From: UBA3537 sp965658025
Lineage (GTDB): Bacteria > Bacteroidota > Bacteroidia > Flavobacteriales > Flavobacteriaceae
Reading direction: 5' to 3'
Length of the DNA: 37,824 nt
Assembly: GCA_965658025.1 (NCBI GenBank)
Contig: CBFHQL010000017.1
Span: forward strand, 1-37,824
Part shown: piece by piece, positions 1 through 7,569 of the stretch
Layout: the number at the start of each line of letters is the position of its first letter
Position numbering within the stretch: position 1 is the first letter of the stretch
The notes under the pieces: model-generated
Database searches by the model: none
Told to the model about the DNA's origin: nothing
What the model saw: only the letters and a program-made list of their open reading frames with translations
Made by a program: the position numbers and the translations under genes

Positions 1-422
1 TTGAGTAGATGCGCAAGTGCAATACCATCGGCAACGCCGAGTTGAGGGCCCAAATGCGATATCATGCCTACAATTTTATAATCTTGTGTTCCAAAATGAA
101 ACGAGCGATCACGTCCTTTGGTAAAACCACTCGCTTTCCCTTGCCACTGTGCAAAAAGTCTATGTAAAGGAATGTTACGCGTGGTAAAAACCCCAAGATT
201 TCGATGCATAGGCAAGATGTATTCATCGTTTTGAAGTGCCATGGTCACACCTACCGAAATTGCTTCTTGACCTATACCTGAAAACCATTTTGAGATTTTC
301 CCTTGGCGCAAAAGAATCAACATTTTTTCTTCAATCATACGCGATTTAAGCATATTGAAATAGAGAGATAATTGCTGCCTTTTAGAAACTTTAGCTTTAG
401 AATATGGAAATACCGATTTCAA
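1..422 (-). CDS. Fused alpha-keto acid dehydrogenase E1 component (5' part, runs off the window)
   Basis: This is the N-terminal ~140 residues of a thiamine-diphosphate-dependent dehydrogenase E1 of the branched-chain or pyruvate type. It reads MLKSRMIEEKM, then RQGKISKWFSGIGQEAISVG, then DEYILPMHRNLG and GRDRSFHFG, which are typical of the alpha half of E1. Flavobacteria usually encode alpha and beta as one chain, but the beta half lies outside the window. The family normally has 25-35 residues before the conserved 'MLK.RMIEEK' helix. The ATG at 353 would remove these, so I prefer the in-frame TTG at 422, giving MKSVFPYSKAKVSKRQQL. A TAnnTTTG box lies just upstream at 446-453. An in-frame stop is present further upstream, so the start cannot lie beyond about 470. 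The product is very likely; the exact substrate (2-oxoisovalerate or pyruvate) cannot be told from this part. Confidence 0.82.
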   Translation of the reverse strand, partial: MKSVFPYSKAKVSKRQQLSLYFNMLKSRMIEEKMLILLRQGKISKWFSGIGQEAISVGVTMALQNDEYILPMHRNLGVFTTRNIPLHRLFAQWQGKASGFTKGRDRSFHFGTQDYKIVGMISHLGPQLGVADGIALAHLL

Positions 423-445
423 TAAAACGCTGTATAGATTGTTCT

Positions 446-453
446 CAAATTTA
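446..453 (-). promoter_or_regulatory. Candidate Bacteroidota -7 box for the E1 gene
   Basis: On the minus strand this reads TAAATTTG, a full match to the Bacteroidota -7 consensus TAnnTTTG. A TTTG lies upstream (479-482), but the gap of 25 bases is longer than the usual 17-23. A transcript starting just after it would have a leader of under 20 bases to the TTG at 422. Confidence 0.45.
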
Positions 454-516
454 TAAAAATAAAACTGAACTTAGGAATCAAAGTTTAAAACCATATTATT
501 TAATCCAACGATTTTA

Positions 517-524
517 TATATTTG
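517..524 (+). promoter_or_regulatory. Candidate -7 box for the oxygenase operon
   Basis: TATATTTG matches TAnnTTTG, 19 bases before the ATG at 544. No clear TTTG or TTG -33 box stands at the expected distance, so this is a half-supported promoter. Confidence 0.4.
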
Positions 525-543
525 TGTAAAGAAAGTCATTGCT

Positions 544-1494
544 ATGAACAAAATTCCAAGTGTAAACCTCAACGATTTTTTATCTGATGATGATGTATTG
601 AAACAAAAATTCGTTTCTGAAATTGGTCATGCATATGAGTCTATTGGGTTTGTAGCACTGAAAGGTCATTTCCTCAAAGATGCGCTCGTAGATGCACTTT
701 ATAATGAAGTCAAAAAGTTTTTTGATATGTCGGTCGACAAAAAAAGACAATACGAAGTTCCAGGAATTGGAGGACAACGTGGTTATGTGTCGTTTGGAAA
801 AGAAAGTGCCAAAGGCCGAAAAGAAGGCGATTTGAAAGAGTTTTGGCATTTTGGGCAGTATGTAGAAAATGACCCAGAATTAGAAAAAGAATACCATGAC
901 AATGTGATGGTAAAAGAATTACCAGAATTCAACAAAGTAGGCAAAGAAACATACAAAATGTTGGAAAAAACCGCCAAATATGTCTTACGTGCATTGGCCC
1001 TTCATTTGAACTTAGAAGAAACCTATTTTGATGAATTTATACACAATGGCAATAGCATTTTAAGACCTATCCACTACCCGCCCATTACCAAAGCTCCTGA
1101 AAAAGCAGTTCGTGCTGCAGCGCATGGTGACATCAATTTAATTACGCTTTTGATGGGTGCTCAAGGCCGTGGTTTACAAGTACAAAACCACAAAGGTGAA
1201 TGGATTGACGCCATTGCTGAAGCTGATGAACTCATGATTAATGTTGGCGATATGCTTTCCAGACACACCAACAACAAGTTGAAATCGACCATACACCGCG
1301 TGGTGAATCCACCAAAAGAATTATGGGGTACATCTCGTTATTCTATTCCTTTTTTTATGCACCCCATCAGTGCTATGAAATTAGACGTTTTGGACAGTTG
1401 TATAGATGAAAATAATCCAAAACAATTCGAAGACATCACAGCGGGTGAATTCCTTAATCAGCGTTTGGAAGAATTGGGGTTAACCAAAAGCTAA
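544..1494 (+). CDS. Isopenicillin N synthase-like 2-oxoglutarate/Fe(II) oxygenase
   Basis: A 316-residue cytosolic non-haem iron oxygenase of the IPNS/2OG-Fe(II) family. The N-terminal DIOX_N-type region (about 5-120) includes 'YESIGFVALKGH'. The catalytic double-stranded beta-helix shows the iron triad H194-x-D196 (AAAHGD) and H251 (STIHRVV). R265 and S267 (RYS) are placed to hold the 2-oxoglutarate carboxylate, which favours a 2-oxoglutarate-using enzyme over a true isopenicillin synthase. The substrate cannot be told from sequence. The length is normal for the family. It is first in a same-strand run, and its TAA stop overlaps the ATG of the SUI1 gene (TAATG), which suggests translational coupling. 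Confidence 0.9.
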   Translation: MNKIPSVNLNDFLSDDDVLKQKFVSEIGHAYESIGFVALKGHFLKDALVDALYNEVKKFFDMSVDKKRQYEVPGIGGQRGYVSFGKESAKGRKEGDLKEFWHFGQYVENDPELEKEYHDNVMVKELPEFNKVGKETYKMLEKTAKYVLRALALHLNLEETYFDEFIHNGNSILRPIHYPPITKAPEKAVRAAAHGDINLITLLMGAQGRGLQVQNHKGEWIDAIAEADELMINVGDMLSRHTNNKLKSTIHRVVNPPKELWGTSRYSIPFFMHPISAMKLDVLDSCIDENNPKQFEDITAGEFLNQRLEELGLTKS

Positions 1495-1823
1495 TGGATT
1501 TAAGAGATCAACTCAAAAATTTGTTCCCAGAACATCAAGAATCAGAGGAAGAACAGAAGTCCAAACCAAAAGCTGACTTTTGGCTTCAAGACGCACCATT
1601 GATTTGCAAATATGAAAAACGTAAAGGGAAACCCATCACTATTATTGAGGGCTATACAGGTGCTGATACTGACTTCAAAAAATTGACTTCAAAACTCAAA
1701 AAAGAATTTAGTGTAGGCGGAAGTTTTAAAAACGATACCATCATCATTCAAGGGGATTACAGAGATAAGATTATGGAACTTTTAAAGCATATGGGGTTTA
1801 ATGTAAAGCGTGTAGGTGGGTAA
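1494..1823 (+). CDS. SUI1/eIF1-like translation factor (YciH type)
   Basis: A 109-residue protein with an acidic, Lys-rich N-terminus (about 1-38) and a SUI1 domain (about 39-108). The domain begins YEKRKGKPITIIEGYTG and continues LTSKLKKEFSVGGSFKND, IIIQGDYRDK and a closing MGFNVKR. The basic 'R.GK..T.I.G' loop is the family signature. Bacterial members such as YciH are thought to influence start-site selection on ribosomes, but their physiological role is poorly defined. The start codon overlaps the stop of the oxygenase gene, and the next gene follows after 11 bases, so all are probably co-transcribed. Confidence 0.9.
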   Translation: MDLRDQLKNLFPEHQESEEEQKSKPKADFWLQDAPLICKYEKRKGKPITIIEGYTGADTDFKKLTSKLKKEFSVGGSFKNDTIIIQGDYRDKIMELLKHMGFNVKRVGG

Positions 1824-1834
1824 AAATAAAGGAA

Positions 1835-2704
1835 ATGAGCATTAAACAATCTGAACTTATTTTAAACGAAGATGGCAGTATTTATCATCTGCATTTACGG
1901 CCAGAACATTTAGCGTCAACAGTAATCACTGTTGGTGATCCCGACCGTGTAGCTCAAGTTTCAAAATATTTTGACCGCATCGATTTTAAACAACACAAAA
2001 GAGAGTTTAAGACCCACACAGGTACATACAAAAACCAACGCATAACCGTACTTTCTACAGGCATTGGTTCAGACAATATCGATATTGTTTTGAATGAATT
2101 GGACGCATTGGTCAATATTGATTTTGAAACACGCACCATCAAAAATAAACTCACTTCATTAAACATTGTACGTATTGGAACTTCTGGAGCGTTGCAAGCG
2201 GATATCCCTGTAGATTCATTTTTGATGAGTTCGCATGGTTTGGACCTCAACGGAATGTTGCCATCCTATAACATTGAGGGGATTCGCCACAAAGAATTTG
2301 AATCCGCTTTTTGTACACATACGCAATGGAGTACTGATCGGGCACAACCAGTGCTGGTGGACAATTCAAAAGGATTGGAAGACCAACTTTTTGAAGGCCA
2401 CATTTTAAAAGGGGTTACCGCTACCTGTGGTGGATTTTATGGCCCACAAGGACGCATATTACGTTTGGAACCAAAAGACAGTATTTTTAGAGACAAATTA
2501 CAATCTTTTCGGTACGAAGATTTAAGAATAACAAATTTTGAAATGGAAACTTCTGCCATTTATGGTTTATCTAAATTGCTCGGCCATAAAGCATGTTCCA
2601 TGAACGCTATTTTGGCCAACAGAGCCAATGGAACTTTTAGCAAAACCCCCGAAAAAACCATCGATCAACTTATTCAATACACTCTAAATAAATTGATTCC
2701 CTAA
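1835..2704 (+). CDS. Nucleoside phosphorylase (NP-I, uridine phosphorylase-like)
   Basis: A 289-residue member of the nucleoside phosphorylase-I superfamily, which cleaves nucleosides with phosphate to a free base and ribose-1-phosphate. Visible motifs are GDPDR (34-38, phosphate loop), STGIGSDN (74-81), RIGTSGALQ (113-121) and, near residue 236, NFEMETSAIYGLSKLLGH, where the EMET stretch binds the ribose. This set resembles uridine phosphorylase more than purine nucleoside phosphorylase, but base preference is not proven. The conserved purine-type Asp near 'SxD' is not evident. Its TAA overlaps the ATG of the next gene (TAATG). Uracil salvage would fit the nearby ung only loosely. Confidence 0.85.
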   Translation: MSIKQSELILNEDGSIYHLHLRPEHLASTVITVGDPDRVAQVSKYFDRIDFKQHKREFKTHTGTYKNQRITVLSTGIGSDNIDIVLNELDALVNIDFETRTIKNKLTSLNIVRIGTSGALQADIPVDSFLMSSHGLDLNGMLPSYNIEGIRHKEFESAFCTHTQWSTDRAQPVLVDNSKGLEDQLFEGHILKGVTATCGGFYGPQGRILRLEPKDSIFRDKLQSFRYEDLRITNFEMETSAIYGLSKLLGHKACSMNAILANRANGTFSKTPEKTIDQLIQYTLNKLIP

Positions 2705-3558
2705 TGAAAACAATACGCATTGGTGGTGTGCCTGAGCACTTTAATTATGCTTGGTATATTGGACTTAAAGAACATCTTTTTAAAGATAAAGGGATTCATT
2801 TAAGATGGGTCGATTACCCAGGAGGAACTGGAGCAATGACCGAAGCGCTTAAAAATAAAGACATCGACATGGCCGTGGTTTTGACCGAGGGGATTGTAAA
2901 AGCCATTTCTGAAGGCCACCCAAGTAAAATTGTACAAACTTATGTACAATCACCACTCATTTGGGGTATTCATGTAGCGCATGACTCACCCTACAACTCG
3001 ACTTCAGACCTCAAAAAAACACATGCCGCCATCAGTCGTTATGGCTCTGGTTCGCACTTGATGGCTTACATCAACGCACAACAATTGGGATGGAATACAG
3101 AACAAGATTTAAAGTTTAAAATCATTAAAAATTTAGAGGGTGGAGTTCGGGCGCTCTCTAATGGTGAGGCCGACTATTTTTTGTGGGAAAAATTTACCAC
3201 CAAACCTATTGTTGATGCAGGCGTTTTTAGGCGTATTGGCGAATGTCCAACGCCATGGCCATGCTTTGTTATTGCTGCTCATGATGAATTTATTAATCAT
3301 GAAAATCCATCGTTAAAAACCATTCTTAATACCATCAATGCCATCACTAAAACATTTAAAGATATTCCTCATATAGACCGCATCATTTCTGAACGCTACG
3401 GACAAAAGCAAAAAGATGTGCAACAATGGCTTAGCCAAACCGAATGGGCGCAACATAACATTGACAAAAAAACCATTGAAGTGGTGCAAAATCAACTGAT
3501 GGCGTTGGATTTAATTTCTAAAAAAGTACCCTTTTCTGAATTGGTACATACGCTATAA
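2704..3558 (+). CDS. Leaderless periplasmic-binding-protein-fold protein (SsuA/THI5-like)
   Basis: A 284-residue protein with the two-lobed type 2 periplasmic-binding-protein fold of the SsuA/NMT1/THI5 kind. Features are an opening beta-strand IRIGGVPEHFNYAWYIGLKE, the 'YPGGTGAMTEALKNKDIDMAVVLTEG' region and 'ALSNGEADYFLWEKF'. It lacks any signal peptide or lipobox: the protein starts directly at the first beta-strand. No permease or ATPase gene is adjacent. It therefore probably works in the cytoplasm as a binding protein or, like the PBP-fold enzymes THI5 and MqnA/MqnD, as an enzyme. This is inference. It is translationally coupled to the nucleoside phosphorylase, and its stop overlaps the end of the convergent ung gene by six bases. 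Confidence 0.8.
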   Translation: MKTIRIGGVPEHFNYAWYIGLKEHLFKDKGIHLRWVDYPGGTGAMTEALKNKDIDMAVVLTEGIVKAISEGHPSKIVQTYVQSPLIWGIHVAHDSPYNSTSDLKKTHAAISRYGSGSHLMAYINAQQLGWNTEQDLKFKIIKNLEGGVRALSNGEADYFLWEKFTTKPIVDAGVFRRIGECPTPWPCFVIAAHDEFINHENPSLKTILNTINAITKTFKDIPHIDRIISERYGQKQKDVQQWLSQTEWAQHNIDKKTIEVVQNQLMALDLISKKVPFSELVHTL

Positions 3559-4221
3559 CGTCCAGTCGATTGGATTTTTTCCTTTAGACGCTAAATAACG
3601 ATTAGCTTTACTAAAGTGCTGATTCCCAAACCAATACCCTCGATTTGCACTGAGTGGCGAAGGGTGGCCACTTTCTAAAATTAAGTGCTTTTGAGCATCA
3701 ATAAGTGATTTCTTTTTACGGGCATAACCGCCCCAAAGTAAAAACACGACATCGGCACATTCGTTAGAAATGGTTTCGATGACAAAATCCGTAAACTGTT
3801 CCCACCCCTGTTTTTGATGGCTCCCCGCCTGACCTTCGCGTACCGTTAAGGTGGCGTTTAACAGCAAAACCCCTTGCGTAGCCCAAGACGATAAATCGCC
3901 GCTTTGGGGATAAGGAATACCCAAATCGGTTTGCAATTCTTTAAAAATATTTATCAACGACGGTGGGTGCGGAATCCCCTCATGTACCGAAAATGCTAAC
4001 CCATTGGCCTGACCTTTACCATGGTAGGGGTCTTGCCCAATGATGACCACATTCAGATGAGCTAACGGACACAGGGTCAAAGCATTAAAAACCATTGACT
4101 TTGGCGGATAACACACATGCGTACTGTACTCCTTTTCCACAAAGTCCAACAGCGCCAAAAAATAAGGGGTTTTAAATTCTGGTGTTAAAAAAGGGTTCCA
4201 ACTGTCGTGTACTTTGCGCAT
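3553..4221 (-). CDS. ung: Uracil-DNA glycosylase (family 1)
   Basis: A 222-residue family-1 uracil-DNA glycosylase that removes uracil from DNA and starts base-excision repair. The water-activating motif GQDPYHGKGQANGLAFSV is present, followed by 'LLLNATLTVREGQAGSHQKQGWE' (split here over the uracil pocket and the Pro/Ser-rich loop) and the Leu-intercalation motif GHPSPLSANRGYWFG with its catalytic His. Length and motif order are normal. It is convergent with the binding-protein gene and divergent from mutS2, with a 98-bp spacer that must hold promoters for both. Confidence 0.97.
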   Translation of the reverse strand: MRKVHDSWNPFLTPEFKTPYFLALLDFVEKEYSTHVCYPPKSMVFNALTLCPLAHLNVVIIGQDPYHGKGQANGLAFSVHEGIPHPPSLINIFKELQTDLGIPYPQSGDLSSWATQGVLLLNATLTVREGQAGSHQKQGWEQFTDFVIETISNECADVVFLLWGGYARKKKSLIDAQKHLILESGHPSPLSANRGYWFGNQHFSKANRYLASKGKNPIDWTL

Positions 4222-4294
4222 AGTTTCTATAATGTTGGGGTCTTAAATAAATGCTAACAAAACAAATTTACAGGATATTCTAAACATTAATACC

Positions 4295-4302
4295 TAAATT
4301 TG
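4295..4302 (+). promoter_or_regulatory. Candidate -7 box for mutS2
   Basis: TAAATTTG is a full match to TAnnTTTG, 17 bases before the ATG at 4320. A clear -33 TTTG is not visible at the usual distance. Confidence 0.4.
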
Positions 4303-4319
4303 TAAGCGTTTTTAAGTGT

Positions 4320-6488
4320 ATGATCAAAATTTCTCAAAAAACCCTTGACGATTTAGAGTTTGATGCGGTAGTCGCGCAAGTTGCGGCGAACTGTATTACC
4401 TCTTTGGGGCGCACAGAAATTAATGCCCTTAAACCCTTTAGTACCAAAGAGGAAACCACCGAAGCCCTAAAATTGGTACATGAATTTGTATCCTCTTTTG
4501 AAAATGAAAACCGGATCCCCAACCACGGTTTTGAGGCCATCACTGAAGAACTCAAACTTCTGCGCATCGAAAATAATTTTTTGGAAGTGGAACAGTTTCG
4601 AAAAATTGCTTCGTTATCCATTACCGCCAATGTGCTTTTAAAGTTTTTTAAAAAATTCCACGACTACTACCCCCTACTTTCCGAGCGGTCTGCACAACTG
4701 GAACAAACGAAATTGATTTCCAACCAAATCAACAGCATCATCGACAAATATGGGGAAATTAGAAATGATGCTTCGGAGACTTTATATGCACTCAGAAAGT
4801 CCATTCAATCAGTGCGGACCAAAATAAACACCAGTTTTAATGCTGCCCTCAGCCATTACAACAGCGCTGATTATCTCGATGAAATACGAGAAACGGTAAT
4901 GGAAAACAGACGTGTTTTGGCTGTCAAAGCCATGTACCGTCGAAAAGTCAAAGGCAGTATTTTGGGGGCGAGCAAAACAGGGAGTATTGTCTATATCGAA
5001 CCTGATACGACGCACCAACACCAACGCGATTTAAATAACCTCGAATTTGAGGAAACCGAAGAAATCAAACGGATTTTGTTGGAACTCACGGATTATGTAC
5101 GGGGCTTTAAACCCCTCCTCCAACAGTATCAAGACTATTTGGTGTTGATGGACGTTTTGTATGCCAAAGCAAAATATGCACAAGCCATCAATGGCATATT
5201 GCCTGAACTCAGTGACCAACAAGAATTATTTTTAAGAGACGCCTACCACCCGCTCCTTTTGGTGACCAACAATGAAGAAGGCAAAAAAACGTTTCCACAA
5301 ACCATCAGTATGGCCACAGAAAGTCGAATTATCGTCATTTCTGGCCCCAATGCCGGTGGAAAAAGCATTACTCTAAAAACTGTGGGCTTGGTTCAAGTGA
5401 TGATCCAATCTGGGCTTTTAGTCCCTATGCACGAACGTTCCAAAATGTGCTTTTTTGAAACTATTTTGAGCGATATTGGTGACAACCAATCCATTGAAAA
5501 TCATTTGAGCACCTACAGTTACCGCCTCAAACAAATGAATCATTTTCTTAAAAAATGTACCAAACAAACCTTGTTTCTTATTGATGAATTTGGAACCGGA
5601 AGTGATCCTGAATTGGGTGGAGCTTTGGCCGAAACGTTTTTGGAGGTTTTTTATGAACGTGAGGCCTTTGGCATCATTACGACGCACTACAGTAATTTGA
5701 AACTTTTGGCCAACGAATTGCCTCATATTCAAAATGCGAATATGTTGTTTGATGAAAAAACACTTTTACCTATTTTTAAACTGGTTATTGGTCAAGCAGG
5801 CAGTTCGTTTACGTTTGAAGTCGCTCAAAAAAATGGCATTCCCTACAGTTTAATTAACCGTTCTAAAAAGAAAATAGAACGGGGCAAAATTCGTTTTGAC
5901 AAGACCATCGCAAAACTCCAAAAAGAACGCTCTAAACTCGAAAAAACAGAACGTGCTTTAAAGCAAAATGAAGTTAAAAAGGGCTTGGAAGCCGAACGTT
6001 TGGAAAACATCAACGAAAAGGCACAAAAAAAACTACAAAACTATCAAGAACTCTACGACAGCAACCAAAGGTTGATTTATTTAGGTAAAAAAATTCAAGA
6101 TTTGGGCGATAAATTCCAACAAAACAAACGCAAACGCGAACTCTTGGCGGAGTTGTTTAAATTGGTTCAAATTGAAAATTCCAAAAAAGAAAGACTAACC
6201 AACAAACAAAAACGAGCGCAACTCAAGGCAAAAAACCGCCTACAAAAAGAGGTCGATCAAAAAGTGGCCAAAATCCGAAAGGAAAAACAAGCCGCCAAAG
6301 CAAAAGCGGCCCAAGCCCCCCCAAAACCAAAACACAATTTTAAAGTGGGCGAAAACGTCCGTATGGACGATGGCAGAGCTGTGGGCACCATCGATAAGAT
6401 TGAAAAAGGCAAAGCAGTGGTTAATTATGGACTCTTTACCACTACCGTAAGTTTGGAACGTTTGGAATTTGTAAAACCAAAGAAATAA
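4320..6488 (+). CDS. mutS2: MutS2-family ATPase lacking the Smr domain
   Basis: A 722-residue MutS2 homologue. The order is a MutS core and clamp-like helical region (about 1-310), an ABC-type ATPase with Walker A GPNAGGKS (342-349) and Walker B 'LFLIDEFGTGSDP' (about 417-429), and a long charged coiled coil rich in K, E and Q (about 510-670). It ends in a KOW-like beta segment, 'FKVGENVRMDDGRAVGTIDK' to 'LERLEFV'. Standard MutS2 carries a C-terminal Smr endonuclease domain after the KOW part; here the protein stops directly after it. Known MutS2 roles are suppression of recombination or splitting of collided ribosomes. Without Smr, a nuclease role is unlikely. The stop is three bases before the DUF393 gene. 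Confidence 0.92.
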   Translation: MIKISQKTLDDLEFDAVVAQVAANCITSLGRTEINALKPFSTKEETTEALKLVHEFVSSFENENRIPNHGFEAITEELKLLRIENNFLEVEQFRKIASLSITANVLLKFFKKFHDYYPLLSERSAQLEQTKLISNQINSIIDKYGEIRNDASETLYALRKSIQSVRTKINTSFNAALSHYNSADYLDEIRETVMENRRVLAVKAMYRRKVKGSILGASKTGSIVYIEPDTTHQHQRDLNNLEFEETEEIKRILLELTDYVRGFKPLLQQYQDYLVLMDVLYAKAKYAQAINGILPELSDQQELFLRDAYHPLLLVTNNEEGKKTFPQTISMATESRIIVISGPNAGGKSITLKTVGLVQVMIQSGLLVPMHERSKMCFFETILSDIGDNQSIENHLSTYSYRLKQMNHFLKKCTKQTLFLIDEFGTGSDPELGGALAETFLEVFYEREAFGIITTHYSNLKLLANELPHIQNANMLFDEKTLLPIFKLVIGQAGSSFTFEVAQKNGIPYSLINRSKKKIERGKIRFDKTIAKLQKERSKLEKTERALKQNEVKKGLEAERLENINEKAQKKLQNYQELYDSNQRLIYLGKKIQDLGDKFQQNKRKRELLAELFKLVQIENSKKERLTNKQKRAQLKAKNRLQKEVDQKVAKIRKEKQAAKAKAAQAPPKPKHNFKVGENVRMDDGRAVGTIDKIEKGKAVVNYGLFTTTVSLERLEFVKPKK

Positions 6489-6491
6489 GCC

Positions 6492-6875
6492 ATGGTGGTC
6501 TTTTTTGATGGGGTTTGTACCTTATGCCAACGCAGTGTTCATTACCTTCTTAAACACGATAAAAAAAAGGTCTTAAAATTTGCTTCACTTCAAGGGCAAT
6601 ATGCCAAAAAAATACTACCTCCAGAAGACCTTAACAATTTAGAAAGCATTGTATTATATGACGGCAATGCACTCTACAAAAAAAGTACGGCCATCCTAAA
6701 ACTTTGCAAAGTTTTAGGGGGTGGGCACAAACTACTGTTGGTGGGCTATCTCCTCCCCAAATTTTTAAGAGATGGGCTGTACAGCATGATTGCCAAAAAC
6801 CGCTACCGATGGTTTGGCCAACAAGAGCACTGTATGGTCCCAACAAAGGATATACAGGACAGGTTTTTGGATTAA
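6492..6875 (+). CDS. DCC-family (DUF393) thiol-disulfide oxidoreductase-like protein
   Basis: A 127-residue DUF393 protein. It begins with the family signature DGVCTLC (residues 6-12, a CxxC pair in a thioredoxin-like setting) and continues with 'LKFASLQGQYAK', 'LYDGNALYKKSTAIL' and the closing 'YRWFGQQEHCMVP'. The function is predicted as a thiol-disulfide oxidoreductase but is unproven. Three bases separate it from mutS2. Its last codons (R-F-L-D-stop) are part of a sequence repeated 1.3 kb downstream, next to the stop codon of the convergent symporter gene. The 3' end is therefore the likely insertion point of the island that follows. Confidence 0.9.
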   Translation: MVVFFDGVCTLCQRSVHYLLKHDKKKVLKFASLQGQYAKKILPPEDLNNLESIVLYDGNALYKKSTAILKLCKVLGGGHKLLLVGYLLPKFLRDGLYSMIAKNRYRWFGQQEHCMVPTKDIQDRFLD

Positions 6876-6877
6876 AA
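6848..6877 (+). repeat. Left boundary repeat of the island (DUF393 3' end)
   Basis: These 30 bases match 8145-8174 at 25 positions. The last 17, AGGTTTTTGGATTAAAA, are identical. The left copy encodes the end of the DUF393 protein (KDIQDRFLD-stop, partly). The pair looks like attL/attR or a target duplication around 6878-8144. Confidence 0.7.
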
Positions 6878-6978
6878 ACTACTTCCCTTTCCCCTTTCCC
6901 ATCCTATACACCAGAAAAAATTTAAAAAAAAGTTGTTAAAAAATGTGACTTTTTACAAAAATATGGGTCTATACTAAT
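6870..6978 (+). repeat. ~108-bp direct repeat, copy 1 (before the ORF6N gene)
   Basis: This copy begins in the DUF393 stop region and ends at the ORF6N start codon. It has a CT-rich block, an A-rich block and an imperfect inverted repeat at 6933-6958 (TTGT-T-AAAAA / TTTTTACAA around ATGTGAC). It is about 88-90% identical to 7500-7607 by eye, and the last ~50 bases are nearly perfect. It probably carries the promoter or operator of the ORF6N gene. Confidence 0.85.
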
Positions 6979-7569
6979 ATGGAATTACAAATAATCCAAT
7001 CGAAAATACACATAATAAGAGGTCGTAAAGTGATGCTTGACAAGGATCTTGCAGCTTTATATGGTGTAGAAACACGAGTGCTTAAACAAGCCGTACGAAG
7101 AAACAGTAAACGGTTTCCTGATGATTTTATGTTTCAACTTTCAAAAGTTGAGTTTGCAAATTGGAGATCACAATTTGTGATGTCCAATGCCGATAAAATG
7201 GGTTTGCGGTATCCACCTTTTGCATTTACCGAACAGGGCGTAGCGATGCTGTCTAGTGTGCTCAAGAGCACTAAAGCCATAGAGGTCAACATTTCTATTA
7301 TGCGGGCATTTGTAGTGCTGAGACAACATCTTAGCGATTATAAGGATTTAAAGGAACAAATAGCCCAATTAGAAAAAGAGATGAACATAAAATTTAAAGA
7401 CATTCACCAAGCACTAAATTATTTGCTGCAAAAAGACAAAGCAGTAATAGAACACAAAAACAGACAACGTATTGGCTTTAAAACTGGAAAAAAAGTAAAG
7501 AGTAAAAACGACTCCCTTTCCCCATTTCCCAAACCTGTACACCAAAAAAAATTTAAAAAAAGTTGTTAA
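6979..7569 (+). CDS. ORF6N-domain DNA-binding protein
   Basis: A 196-residue protein with an N-terminal ORF6N (KilA-N-related) domain: 'IRGRKVMLDKDLAALYGVETRVLKQAVRRN', 'RFPDDFMFQLSKVEF' and 'AFTEQGVAMLSSVLKS' span about residues 13-100. A coiled coil follows ('YKDLKEQIAQLEKEMNIKFK', about 118-140) and a basic tail. ORF6N proteins are usually linked to phages and mobile elements as putative DNA binders or antirepressors. The natural family end appears to be near 'RQRIGFKTGKK'. The last ~20 codons (SKNDSLSPFPK onward) are read from the second copy of the 108-bp repeat, so the C-terminus is a by-product of the repeat. It is flanked on both sides by repeat copies, which suggests it moved as a unit. 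Confidence 0.9.
   Translation: MELQIIQSKIHIIRGRKVMLDKDLAALYGVETRVLKQAVRRNSKRFPDDFMFQLSKVEFANWRSQFVMSNADKMGLRYPPFAFTEQGVAMLSSVLKSTKAIEVNISIMRAFVVLRQHLSDYKDLKEQIAQLEKEMNIKFKDIHQALNYLLQKDKAVIEHKNRQRIGFKTGKKVKSKNDSLSPFPKPVHQKKFKKSC

Noticed and set aside
471..500. In-frame ATG and seven-codon frame ending in TAA upstream of the E1 gene (minus strand)
   Set aside because: Probably chance. It lies upstream of the candidate promoter box and has no attenuator features.
1835..3558. Futalosine-pathway (mqn) genes
   Set aside because: The phosphorylase motifs look uridine-phosphorylase-like and the PBP-fold protein is closer to SsuA/THI5; the analogy is kept only as an idea.
6704..6925. 73-residue frame overlapping the DUF393 gene in another frame
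   Set aside because: It is a shadow of the DUF393 gene and the CT-rich repeat, with no domain, and its composition fits no real protein.
6979..7569. Part of a prophage, because of ORF6N
   Set aside because: No integrase, capsid, terminase, portal or lysis gene is near; the flanks are core genes on both sides.
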